Part shown: one piece after another, positions 23,675 through 33,986 of the stretch | Position numbering within the stretch: position 1 is the first letter of the stretch | Layout: every line of letters starts with the position of its first letter | DNA from: Mytilinidion resinicola | Taxonomy: Eukaryota; Ascomycota; Dothideomycetes; Mytilinidiales; Mytilinidiaceae | Length of the DNA: 64,000 bases | NCBI RefSeq assembly: GCF_010093595.1 | Contig: NW_022985456.1 | Location: 251,497 to 315,496, forward strand | Direction: 5' to 3' | Program-made: the position numbers and the translations under genes | The notes under the pieces: model-generated | Seen by the model: only the letters and a program-made list of their open reading frames with translations | What the model was told of the DNA's origin: nothing | Database searches by the model: none

Positions 23675-26191
23675 ATGGCCACAACCACCGAGGAGGAGCG
23701 GGCAGAGCAGCTCGCTCAGTCCGCCACCGCCGCCGTAAAGGTAGGAAAATTGCCAGATGCGGCCCGAGCGCTTCGCGAAGCAACGTCTATCGCACCACAA
23801 AACCACAAAGTCAAAGCCGCGTGGGTCTACTTAAAAGAAGAGGAGAGCAAGAGCCCTTTACTGGAAATTTGCACTCAATGGGTGCATAGCCGTGACGAGC
23901 ATGATGGAGAGAAGGCGCTGAAGGAGATTAAAGGCGTGCGGCTGACCAACGAAGTCGCGGAGCATGCCATGAGCATCTTGAACGCGTATAAGGGCGAATG
24001 CGACACCCTTGACCACGTTACTGGAGAGTTGCTGAAGTATCAAACAGCCCAGAATGTACTGGCGACGTTCATCAAAGATCATCCGACTGAGGCCTACTAC
24101 CAATTCTTCGAGCGAGGCGACGATAGCATGGACGGGCTACTCCAGGTCCTTCTTAACCGCGCTGCTTGGCCGACCGATGCAACCTGGATTCAAGGCCATC
24201 GGGACTCTTTTATGCTCTCGTTAGCGATGATGATGGAGGAAGCTTTGGACCATCCGGAACGCGCAATGAAAGCCATCGCCCGATTGCTTGCTGCGCATGC
24301 CTCCCATCTGAAAGGCATCATCGACTCGGACAGTTTCGATGTCATTCTTGCAGCGCTGGATATCAGACTACCTAATAGCCTGCGTAGTCAGGCAACTCTG
24401 GCTACTATTAAGCTTCTCGAGCTTGCACCGGATACAGCTCAAACCCTCATTTCAAAGTTTGTCACGTCTCGCGTCTCAAGACCGACTACGGATGGTCTCA
24501 TTGTCGCTTTCTCTGCTGCCGCAGCAATCTTTCCGATCACGACATCTGTTGCTGCAGCTCTGTTTCTCACGGAAGGCTTTATCAGCAGCTTAGTCCCTCT
24601 CGTGCAGAGCAAGAAGAGCATGAGATTAGAGCAGGCTGCTCTAGAATTGATTAGCGCAGCGTGTGTCGACAAAACATGTCGAGAAGCTATCAATCGTCAC
24701 TGTAGAGAGTGGCTAGAGGACGTTGTCGAAGCTGGTATCGATCGACGGCGATCAAATCTAGCCGCTTTGATCCTCATGAAATTAGGCGAGGAGAAGGCAT
24801 CTAGCACAGCTCCCCAAATCATTGTCCCAGGAAAGGTCGACCAAGACGATTTGATATCGAGATTCAAGGGCATGGTTCTCAGCGCCGATAACACCAGCAA
24901 ACAAGACTCAGTTGAAGGTCTCGCGTACGCATCACTACAACCTAAAGTCCGAGAGAACCTCGCGAACGATCACGCATTCCTCCTCCGCCTCATAGAAACA
25001 ATGGCCGATCCGGAAGCAGCGAAGCCAGTCTTATTCGGCGGCCTGACCATCTTCGTCAACCTTACCACCTACCTGCCTTTTCAATCCGAAGAAGAGAAAC
25101 GCATAGCACAGTTGAAAGTCTACGCCAACGCCTCCAAACCCTCCGATCCCGACCCTTACGAAGGCGAATCCCACGTCACCACCCGTTGCAACAAAGTCCT
25201 CGCCTCAGGCATCGTCCCCCTCCTCGTCGCCTCCAGCAAGCGCGCCTCACCTAGCGTCCTCTCCCAAATGCTGCATATTCTCCTCTCCCTCTCCCAAGAG
25301 CAAAAGCACCGCGGCCTGATGGCCCAACAAGGTGCTGTCAAGCTAATCATCCACATTTGGGACCACATCCACGCCGAAGAGCATCCCCAGGCGTCGTCTT
25401 ACTCCCCTGCCTCCAACCGCGCCGCCGCCCACGCCCTCGCCCGCATCCTTATCTCTGTAAACCCAACTCACGTCTTCTCCGCCGCCTCGGCACTCCCTGC
25501 CACCAACGCCATCCGCCCCCTCATTCTCCTCCTGAAACCGGACCAGGACGCGAAGTCGGCGAATCTCCTTCAGACGTTTGAGGCGCTGCTCGCGCTCACA
25601 AATCTCGCGAGCACGGACGATACAAGCCGTGACACAATTATCCGCCTTGCGTGGGACACGATTATGGACGACTTGGTGCTCTCTGGGAACACTCTCGTGC
25701 AGCGTGCGAGTGTGGAGCTGATCTGCAACCTCGTCCTCTCACCCCTGGGCATCGAGAAATTCGCTGACGGCAGCAAGCGCGCGGGCAATCGGCTGCATAT
25801 TCTGCTCGCGATGGCAGATGTCGAGGACTTGAAGACGCGATCGGCCGCTGGAGGAGCTTTAGCCATGCTACTCGGTTTCGACCCAGTCGTCGCGGAGGTG
25901 TTGAGCAAGGAGCGAGGTGTGCAGATTTTGCTGGGGCTGTGTGAGGATGAAAATGAGGATGTGCGACATAGGGGTGTCGTGTGTGTGCGGAGTTTGGTAG
26001 GAGCGGGCGGGGAGGTGGGGAAGAAGGCTGTGGAGGTGGTGGGGGAGAAGAATGGGGTTGCTATTCTTAAGGGGGTGTTGACGAAGAGTCGACGGCAGGA
26101 GGTTATCACGACAACGGTGGAGGCGCTGAAGATTCTCGTAGAAAAGGAGAAGAAGGGGAAGATTGTTGAGGTGGAGGATGAGGTAGATTGA
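23675..26191 (+). CDS. UCS-domain myosin chaperone (She4/UNC-45/Cro1 family)
   Basis: Single-exon frame of 838 residues; start ATG in cactATGGCC. A TPR-like N-terminal helix pair (VGKLPDAARALREATSIAPQ, about residues 25-45) is followed by helical armadillo-like repeats to the end, for example LLRLIETMADPEAAKPVLFGG, RASVELICNLVLSPLGIEKF and RSAAGGALAMLLGFDPVVAE. This is the arrangement of the UNC-45/Cro1/She4 central and UCS domains, which fold and activate myosin motors in actin-based endocytosis and polarity. Codon use is GC-rich in the second half. Family assignment is confident; no intron is needed. Confidence 0.85.
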   Translation: MATTTEEERAEQLAQSATAAVKVGKLPDAARALREATSIAPQNHKVKAAWVYLKEEESKSPLLEICTQWVHSRDEHDGEKALKEIKGVRLTNEVAEHAMSILNAYKGECDTLDHVTGELLKYQTAQNVLATFIKDHPTEAYYQFFERGDDSMDGLLQVLLNRAAWPTDATWIQGHRDSFMLSLAMMMEEALDHPERAMKAIARLLAAHASHLKGIIDSDSFDVILAALDIRLPNSLRSQATLATIKLLELAPDTAQTLISKFVTSRVSRPTTDGLIVAFSAAAAIFPITTSVAAALFLTEGFISSLVPLVQSKKSMRLEQAALELISAACVDKTCREAINRHCREWLEDVVEAGIDRRRSNLAALILMKLGEEKASSTAPQIIVPGKVDQDDLISRFKGMVLSADNTSKQDSVEGLAYASLQPKVRENLANDHAFLLRLIETMADPEAAKPVLFGGLTIFVNLTTYLPFQSEEEKRIAQLKVYANASKPSDPDPYEGESHVTTRCNKVLASGIVPLLVASSKRASPSVLSQMLHILLSLSQEQKHRGLMAQQGAVKLIIHIWDHIHAEEHPQASSYSPASNRAAAHALARILISVNPTHVFSAASALPATNAIRPLILLLKPDQDAKSANLLQTFEALLALTNLASTDDTSRDTIIRLAWDTIMDDLVLSGNTLVQRASVELICNLVLSPLGIEKFADGSKRAGNRLHILLAMADVEDLKTRSAAGGALAMLLGFDPVVAEVLSKERGVQILLGLCEDENEDVRHRGVVCVRSLVGAGGEVGKKAVEVVGEKNGVAILKGVLTKSRRQEVITTTVEALKILVEKEKKGKIVEVEDEVD

Positions 26192-27486
26192 GAATCTTAT
26201 GGGGTGAAGAAGTAGTCTACTGTCAGAGAAAGGTATAGGCTCAGTCCATGCACGAGTATATTGATTATCAAGCTATGAAGGAATACAGTCATTGAGCTAT
26301 AGTAGGTGTCTGGAAAGAGAAACCTGTATTTGAGTATTGAACACAGAGGAGAATGGAATCTTAGCAGTTCGAGTGAATCTTGGCAGTATGAATGGAATCT
26401 TGGCACTCTATGTTCATCACTTTTCAACCCTTCATCACGCCAACACTTGCATACCTGGGTAATTTTAGCAACTTGGCAAGTAAAATAGAATCTTGGCAGC
26501 CCGATTTTGAAGAACGCCAAGATTCCGTTGGTGTATGTCTTTATCACTTTCCAACACTCGATTTCACCCCTCACTTCTACCTCTGCTACACATCTCGGTC
26601 TATATCGAGCTATAACTCAAGGCTTGCAATTATGAAGGTGTGTCTAAAGTGGAGTGGTCTGGAGCACGCTGGACTTCAGTCGCTCTCCTCCTGGGCGCCT
26701 TTCAGTCGCCCAGAGTCGCTGCTTTCATGCTTTAATTTGTGGGATACGAGAGGTAAGCAACATAAGGAAAAAGAGATACAAGTAAGGCGATTGCTTTCAA
26801 TCTACACACTAGAGTTGAAGCCTACCTGTGATCCCATTAGAACTAGGGATAGTCCATTTTCAATCAACATCACGTGATCCAGCCTGATCCATTGCCTTCT
26901 TTGCCTTCTTGCCTGTCTGCCTTGGGACAGAGGGGCGTCAGAAGGGCTAGTTCGCCCGGGCGCATGCAGGCTAAAGCTGCCGTCTCACTCGCGGGCTTGA
27001 TTCGTTGAGGAAGTCGTGCGGATGGCCAACTCACGCCCGACATGCAGCAGTCCTCCAGCGCCACGACGCCCTTTCTCAAAGGGGCGGACCAATCAGTGTC
27101 GGCTGAGAGTATCTCAGCCCCATTGCTGCCCCTCGTCACCCTCTTTCTTAAGCTGTGAGCCCGGAAGGGTGCGCTGGCCTCCGTTATACTTAACTCTCGC
27201 TCTCGCCCTGTCCCCTTGTCAAACTCGCCGTCCCGACACTCCACACAGCCTCGTTCAACTTATCCCTCTAGCCATACTTGCTACTTCGAAGACTAGTCTG
27301 GATGCCTCACACTCGGATTTCGGTATGTTGTGCTGCTGCCCCTGAGGCCTTCTTTCATCTTTGGAATTGGAGGAAGTCCTGCCTTCCTTGGAAAATTCGG
27401 GAAAGTTTCGGTTTCTATCTTTTCCCATACCTATCTACAGGTTCGGATTAACCGCCCCGGCCTGACATCTGATAATCGCAAAGGAC
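26192..27486. other. Gene-poor spacer
   Basis: Several frames are open for 100-160 codons on both strands, but none has coding character or a recognisable domain. Short direct repeats of GAATCTTGGCA occupy 26355-26526. A TCACGTGA-type box is at about 26870. Confidence 0.4.
26355..26526. repeat. Dispersed GAATCTTGGCA direct repeats
   Basis: Copies of GAATCTTGGCA (one with TTAG) begin near 26356, 26375, 26395 and 26489. An inverted copy (GCCAAGATTCC) is near 26516. Two copies are preceded by AATG. Confidence 0.65.
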
Positions 27487-27487
27487 T

Positions 27488-27559
27488 AGGAGGACCAGGA
27501 GGACCAGGAGGACCAGGAGGACCAGGATGCCCAGGATGCCCAGGATGCCCAGGAGGACC
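27488..27559 (+). repeat. 9-bp minisatellite (aggaggacc / aggatgccc)
   Basis: Eight consecutive 9-bp units: four of the aggaggacc type, three of the aggatgccc type and a final aggaggacc. In one frame they read GGP and GCP triplets, collagen-like, within an 80-codon open frame that has no other support as a gene. Confidence 0.8.
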
Positions 27560-27956
27560 TGAAACCAAGACATTCGTTATAAGGGATCCGTGAGGACCCG
27601 AACTTTCCTTGCTTGTGTGGATGAACTAGAAATCACAACCTCCATCTGGGTTTAGATATGGAGGTTGTATCCAAAGTGGCGTTCATTGCCGGTCTCGAGA
27701 GGCTAGCAATCGCGAGCGCTCTCGAGCCTGTCAAATCTTTCACTCAACCATCACCGCCAACTTCTTAACTTCTTGATCCCGTCGCATGGACGGTGGGCAT
27801 AGACCCAGCCGCGACAGAGGGGTGGCAGGATCAAGAATGCAACACCAGAACTTGCCCTTATCTATGTATGTTCTTGGCTCTCTTATTCGGGATTATGTCC
27901 TTTGCATCAGGGTTGTTGCGACGATCTAGTGTTGGAACTATATCTTGACAACTCAT

Positions 27957-28210
27957 GTCCTTTCTTTTTCTTTTACTTTTACAGTCTCTCTTTTTGCTTT
28001 CACAGTCTTTCTTTTTGCTTTTACAGTCTTTCTTTTTGCTTTTACAGTCTTCCTTTTACTCTTGCAGTCTAATTTCTAAACTTACAGCTGTTTTTCTATT
28101 CATAAAGTCTTTCTTTAATTTGTACAATCTTCCTTTTGCCCCACAGTGTTTCTTCTACTCATACAGGTATTCTTTTCACTCACCCAGTCATTTTTTTTAC
28201 TTATATAGGT
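27957..28210 (+). repeat. Polypyrimidine/acag array (about 22-bp unit)
   Basis: Repeats of ttacagtctttctttttgct, three or four nearly identical (27975-28060) and then decaying copies to about 28210. On the + strand each unit looks like a 3' splice site (T/C tract followed by acag). Confidence 0.75.
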
Positions 28211-28496
28211 GCCTGGTCTTCTCATTGCTGTCATCTCGATGCCATTATTCTGGACATTTTCACCATGGAGGGGTGCATGTCACTCGTGATGGAGGTCCAA
28301 ATTTCAAGTTCGACTGCCTGGTTGAAGTGATACTAACGGATGGCCGAATTATAGACTGGCTTAGGCCGCATGTCGCCACAGGAAGAATTCCGCGGCCTTT
28401 GTGAGAACCCGTACCCCCAAATCGTCCCGACCGAGCTCCAGGTCAGAGGGTCAACCGGATTGTTCTTTGAGCCTGGACATGGTATCAATGTTTCAG

Positions 28497-29840
28497 GGAT
28501 ACGAAGGTGAAGAAATCCGTCAGAGGTCTTCTTTCATGGGCTACGGCTTACGTTCATAGTGGTCCGGTATCCGAAGTGGAAGCGAAAAGTAGTGTAGACA
28601 TTCCTTGCGGGGATTTCAACGGGCAAACCCTCCGCCAGTCAACCTTTCAGGACTTCGCAGCTGTAGCCTCAACGTCCCAGGGGTTGCAAAGCTCAGGCGA
28701 TGATACAGCAATGTTGGACTTGACTGGGTCTTTCTCGCCTGAAGTCTCTCGGCCGTATTCTTTTCGCCCAAAACGCTCCCAATCATGGGCAATGAATCGC
28801 GGTTCATTCAACGGTGAGAAGATGGAACTCGAGAATTGGCAAATGGATCTTGAGAAATTGCTTTACTGATGGAGGAGCCAACGGCTAGTTCATTGCCGGA
28901 TCTTTCTAGGCGTTCGTTCCCCTGTAAAATGTGTAAGCCTCCATGAGCTGATCTATTAGTAGCATCGCTGGCTTCGACCTCGGCTAGAACTTTGACGTCG
29001 TCCCCAGATATCAATATCCCATGGACTTCGGAGGCTATGCTCCGAAGGCTGTAAGGGAGTACGTGCACCGAAATTCCAAGTGCGTTTCATTGGTTAACTT
29101 GAGAGAAGGTTCGACAATGCAGGATCTGGATGCAATAACAGCGGCGAGACAAATCCCAGTCTGATCGGTATCCCCCACGGAGCTCTCTCATGGAACGATG
29201 CGCTCTTATGGGGCGAGGGAAGTCCTAGCGACCCAATGGGTCAGATGGCGGGCGATATACATTATGATCAGTCGCAGGTCGACGTTGTGCGCGACTCCAG
29301 GGGTGTAAGTAGCAATCTACCATATTACCTGAGCATAAAAGACACGGTAACTGCATGTTATCTGGTCTATTGCCCGGCATTCTCTGACTCTTTCGACAGG
29401 TAATGAAACGTTTGAACGACTATGAGCTGTCTGCTGCCAAAATGGGTTTGCGTCCGATTCCGCGAGGCATGGTCAAGAGACTACGACCGCGTAATGAACC
29501 ACTCAAGAATCCATGCGGCATACAACGAGGCATCCTGCGGAGACATGCATCCACTGCAAACAAAAGCGATGGTGATGCAGACGTGGGCGACGCATACCAA
29601 TCATCGGCCGGCGAATCTCGGGAAAATGTCCAGCGCTTCACCTGTCCACATTCTGACTGCTCTGAGCGGTCTTTTGGTCCACGTGCAGATCGAGACAGAC
29701 ATGTACGGAAACATAGTGCGACCGAGAGAACGTTCGCCTGCTTGGAACCAGGATGTGGCAAGCGGTTCTATCGCAGCGACAAATTGTTGGACCACTCCAG
29801 GCATGGCCATCGATCATGCACTTGTGGGAAGAGGTGCTAG
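28497..29840 (+). CDS. C2H2 zinc-finger protein or relic (5' end unresolved)
   Basis: Exons ?-28813, 29123-29304 and 29400-29840 join in phase (phase 1 across 28814-29122, phase 0 across 29305-29399). They use G|gtgaga...aatgcag and GGT|gtaagt...cgacag. The C-terminus holds two fingers: FTCPHSDCSERSFGPRADRD with RHVRKH, and FACLEPGCGKRFYRSDKLLD with HSRHGH. This is the paired C-terminal C2H2 arrangement of many ascomycete transcription-factor-like proteins. The first exon is Ser-rich (LDLTGSFSPEVSRPYSFRPK). No in-frame ATG was found for it, the 309-bp first intron is long for this window, and a second donor choice is possible. The gene may be truncated or decaying. Confidence 0.45.
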
Positions 29841-31877
29841 AGAAGAAGTATTTCTAATGAGGCATCTCAAATGGCGTGATAGGCATCTGCAATTTCTCGA
29901 TTTTGGAAGGTTCTTTTGGAGTTCCCGAACCTTGGGGCTGAATGGGAGTTTTTCCCGGCGCGGTATATTCATGGCATAACCATAGCAAATCTCTTGTTGT
30001 TAGTCAAGATGTATCAGCAAGCTTGAATCAGCTGGGCCTAGAACATGGCAAAAAACTGTCTCCGATTTACCACTGGACGTGTTTCACCATTAGTCGATAT
30101 GGTGAACATGGCTGGCATTCATGATTTGATGTCCTATACACCCTTACTTCACCTCTTCTGTATCGCACTACAAAACTTAGTTCAAGCATGAAACCACGTC
30201 GCTGAGGAAAAGCCAACTGAGGGAAATATGTCCCTCGTTAAAGGCGGATAAGCATCCAGATCGGGTGCGTTGAATTCGCTGTCCTGGGTTCCGATGCCTT
30301 GGTTGAGCATCTCATGCCCGTAGCCGTTTGCTTTGGGTTAGATCTGGCGGCTGGCGATTCGATTGTGCAACAGGTAAACAAGGGCCCCAGCAGCTTGGAT
30401 AAGCTTGATGTTTTCTTGTTTTGCGAAATAGTAGCTGCAGTACAGTTGACCAGTCTACCATTAGTTAAAGACGAAAAAGGAAGTAGTCAAGCTAGATCGT
30501 AAGCTATTCCGAACCGACGATATGGCCTAACTTATAAAATGCACCTCCGTCCTTTACAGAACTCGATCACGAGTTTTGAATATGCTTTCACAAGGCGGAT
30601 AGCTCCGTCGCTATAGACAACGAATTCGAAATTTTCTGACTGCGGAGCGGCTGAGTGGGGGAAGAGTGTTGCATCCTCACTGCCGGACTGCTTCCCAGGC
30701 TGGCGCTTGATGCTTGCACTAAGACTGGGGCAAAGGTTTGTGGAACGGAGCGTGCCGTGAGACTCTTTTCTCTATGGGAAAACTTCCCTCTGTCAACGGT
30801 AGCGTCGCATGCACATGAACATGAGCTTCAGCTGCCCTTGACAATGGGAATGAGGTTTAGCGATGCCGCTTTCTCGGCTAGTAACGCACGATGCAGCGGT
30901 GAAAACTGCTGATCATCATTCGATATGAGCTCGCTATCGAAGGAAACACGACATAGGCTCCAGTGGCATTGACCGAGCGAAAAGGCCGCTGTTCTGAGTT
31001 GCACTGTGCTCGAGCGGCTGATCGTTGATTTACTCTGTGGCACCCGGATGCGACATCGAAGCCTCGTCAGCCCAGCGGTCGCCAGGTAGGATTTTCTGGA
31101 TGTTTGGCGGCCAAGTATTCCAAGAGGTCCAAGAAGCCCAAGACAAACGTGCGGATCGTGGCAACAGGCCATAACATGCGCATTTGTATAGCCACTATCG
31201 GTGATACCGAACGAAAGCTGAAGGGCAAACGAGACAGCTCATGGAAGGAGACAAGGAATGTAGGTTTGGAAAGCAACATGTAGAATACGAAGTCAGGCGC
31301 CGTGATATGCTGTGTAAGAAAAGCTGTGCGGTGGCGGTATGGGGGGTTACGGGGAGAAGAGAGAAGAGTGGAGAGGGTTGGGGACCCTGGCACGGACATC
31401 ACTCAAAATCCACCACCACGATCATCCTCGCCCGCACACCGTAAGCGCAATGCGGTAGGTGGTCCACAGACACCCTCGAGATGCAGACTATTCACGCGGC
31501 CCGCGATCGTTTGGAGGCCCCGGTGCCGGCCAGTGTCTGGGCGCGCATCCTGCTGTCGTCAGCCTCAAACCGTTTTCTAGCAGCTGTATGTTCCGCTTGG
31601 CCATTCACCGCTGGGACCGTAGTAAGGGCACTGGCCCTCTGTCCCCGCAGCGGCAGAGCTCTGTAGCTTGTGCTCACTACTTAAAAGCCCTCAGCTCCAC
31701 GGGCTCTTATCTGCTTCTTCCTGCTCCCCACATAAACCTGATCCTCTCCCACCGTCACACCAAACTCTTACCCTGGCTCTCAAACCTCGCTCATGCAGTC
31801 ATATATTTAACCCTTCTCTCTCTCCAGCTTCAGTATTAACCTCCTGAGGACCATCGTCCTACACAACTGTACCCAAG
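29841..31877. other. Gene-poor spacer and permease promoter
   Basis: No supported coding sequence. The last 100 bp before the permease ATG are C/T-rich (acccttctctctctccagc) with an AT-rich atatatttaa at about 31801-31810 that could serve as a TATA-like element. Confidence 0.4.
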
Positions 31878-33986
31878 ATGGCCTCCTCTGGCGTTGACTA
31901 TGTTAATACGTCTGCTCCCTTCGACGACAAGAAGCCTGACGACAAGAAGGAAGGTTACGACGAAGAAGAGCGTCCAGATTCTATTTCCATTAAGACGGGC
32001 GATGCCACCCAGCGCAAGCTGAAGCCACGACACATCCAGTTGATCGGTATTGGTGGAACGATTGGAACTGCTCTCTACGTTCAGATCGGTCACGGCTTGA
32101 TCAATGGCGGCCCTGGAAGTCTATTCATCGCATTCACGTTATGGTATGTTCTATATCCCCTGAAAATTATAGGTTTCGAAAACTACATGAGCGGTTGGAA
32201 CTCAGAAAAACCTACTGCCAGCTCAATCAACGGCGCTATCCTATGAGCTTAGTTTTGCGTACGAGTATACTCACCATTTGACGTGAATAGGTGTTCCTTC
32301 ATTCTGGCTGTCACTCTGTGTACGACCCCTATTCCCTAGCAACTTATGTGATTCGATGCATCCCTAAAGCGCAGATAATGCCTCGCAATTTAAACTTAGA
32401 GAGTTCGGAAGATTCGAGCGACTTGATCATCCTAAGCAACCTTAAATATTCTCATCGCAGACCTCTGACAATGCATCTAGGCATGGCGGAAATGGTCACT
32501 TACATCCCAATCTCCTCGCCCTTCATCCGATTCGCCGGCCGCTACGTTGATGATGCCTTTGGAGTAGCCGCAGGCTGGAACTTCTTCGTCTTCGAGGCAA
32601 TGTTAGTACCTTTCGAGATCGTGGCTTGCAACGTTATTATTCATTATTGGAGTGATGCTGTTCCGGCCGGAGGCATCATTTCCATTGTCATTGTGCTATA
32701 TGGGTAAGTTTCCCTAGAAGCCTCTGGTCCATGCCATGGTTTCAAGAGCCTCCAAGAAACTAACCCTCAACAAGCCTCCTCAACCTCCTAGCCGTCAAGT
32801 GGTACGGCGAGAGTGAGTTCTGGGCCGCCCTAGGCAAAGCCCTACTTATAATCGGCCTCATCATCTACACCTTCATCACTATGCTCGGCGGAAACCCTAA
32901 ACACGATCGCTTCGGCTTCCGCTACTGGCGCGACCCTGGCTCCTTCGCCGAGCTGTACTACACCGGCAACCTAGGCCGCTTCCTCGGCTTCCTGCAATGC
33001 CTCATTCTAGCTTCCTTCACCGTTGCAGGCCCTGACTACGTCTCCATGGCCGCTGGTGAAGCCGAAAATCCCCGTGTCGTCATGCCACGCGCCTATAACT
33101 CTGTCTTCTACCGCTTAACGGCCTTCTTCGTGCTAGGCTCCCTTTGTGTCGGCATCAACGTGCCCTACAACGACGCGGAGCTTATCGCGGCTTTCAAGGA
33201 CGGCAGGCCTGGCGCTGCTGCTTCTCCCTACGTCGTCGCCATGAATCGCCTCAGCATCCAGGTCCTCCCAGACATCGTCAACGCCATGGTGCTCGCGTCC
33301 GCCTTCTCCGCAGGGAACAGCTACGTCTACTGCGCGTCCCGCTCGCTGTACGGCCTCGCGCTCGAGGGCAAAGCTCCCCGCATCCTTACCCGCTGCACTC
33401 GGCAGGGCGTGCCGATCTACTGCGTGCTCGTAGTCCTCGCGCTAGCCCTGCTCTCCTTCCTCCAGCTCTCCGAGAACTCGGCCGTCGTGCTTTCATGGTT
33501 CGTGAACCTGGTCACCGCGTCGCAGCTCATCAACTTCAGCGTCATGTGCTTTACGTTCATCCGCTTCAAGAAGGCGTGCGATGCGCAGGGGCTGGACCGC
33601 AACACACTGCCCTACAAGGGCTTTGGGCAGCCGTTCACCGCTTGGTACGGGCTGACTGGGTGCTTCGTGATGACTTTCGTGGGCGGGTACCCGGTCTTCC
33701 TGAAGGGGCAGTGGGACTTGCCTACTTTTTTGTTCTCGTATATGATGATCTTTGTGTTTCCGGTGCTGTACGTTGGTTGGAAGCTGATCAAGAAGACGAA
33801 GTTCAAGAGCCCGATGGAGGTGTATCTGTATGAGGATCTGGAAGAAATTGAGGAGTATACGAAGAATTTTGTGCCCACGCCTGATAAGTAAGTCTAACTC
33901 TTGGTGTTGGTGTTTTGGGAGTTTGTGGCTAATACGGCTGGTGTAGGAGTGTGGTGGATAGGTGGTTCAACAAGATATTCAGTTAG
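31878..33986 (+). CDS. Amino-acid permease (yeast amino-acid transporter family)
   Basis: Exons 31878-32143, 32291-32319, 32481-32703, 32775-33887 and 33947-33986; 556 residues, phases consistent. The hydrophilic N-terminus ends at RKLKPRHIQLIGIGGTIGTA, the family signature with the unwound-TM1 glycines. Exon 2 is only 29 nt. Splicing gives TLWCSFILAVTLCMAEMVTY, then PISSPFIRFAGRYVDDAFG, AAGWNFFVFEAMLVPFEIVA, FTVAGPDYVSMAAGEAENPR and SAGNSYVYCASRSLYGLALE. About 12 membrane segments are expected. The tail DKSVVDRWFNKIFS comes from the last exon. Substrate cannot be read from sequence; broad or proline/basic amino-acid uptake at the plasma membrane is typical. Confidence 0.92.

Noticed and set aside
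26392..26877. 161-codon + strand frame
   Set aside because: Overlaps the GAATCTTGGCA repeats, has no domain or splice support and a poor start.
29422..29979. 185-codon frame overlapping the C2H2 exon
   Set aside because: Shadow of the finger exon in another frame; the finger frame has the conserved Cys/His pattern.
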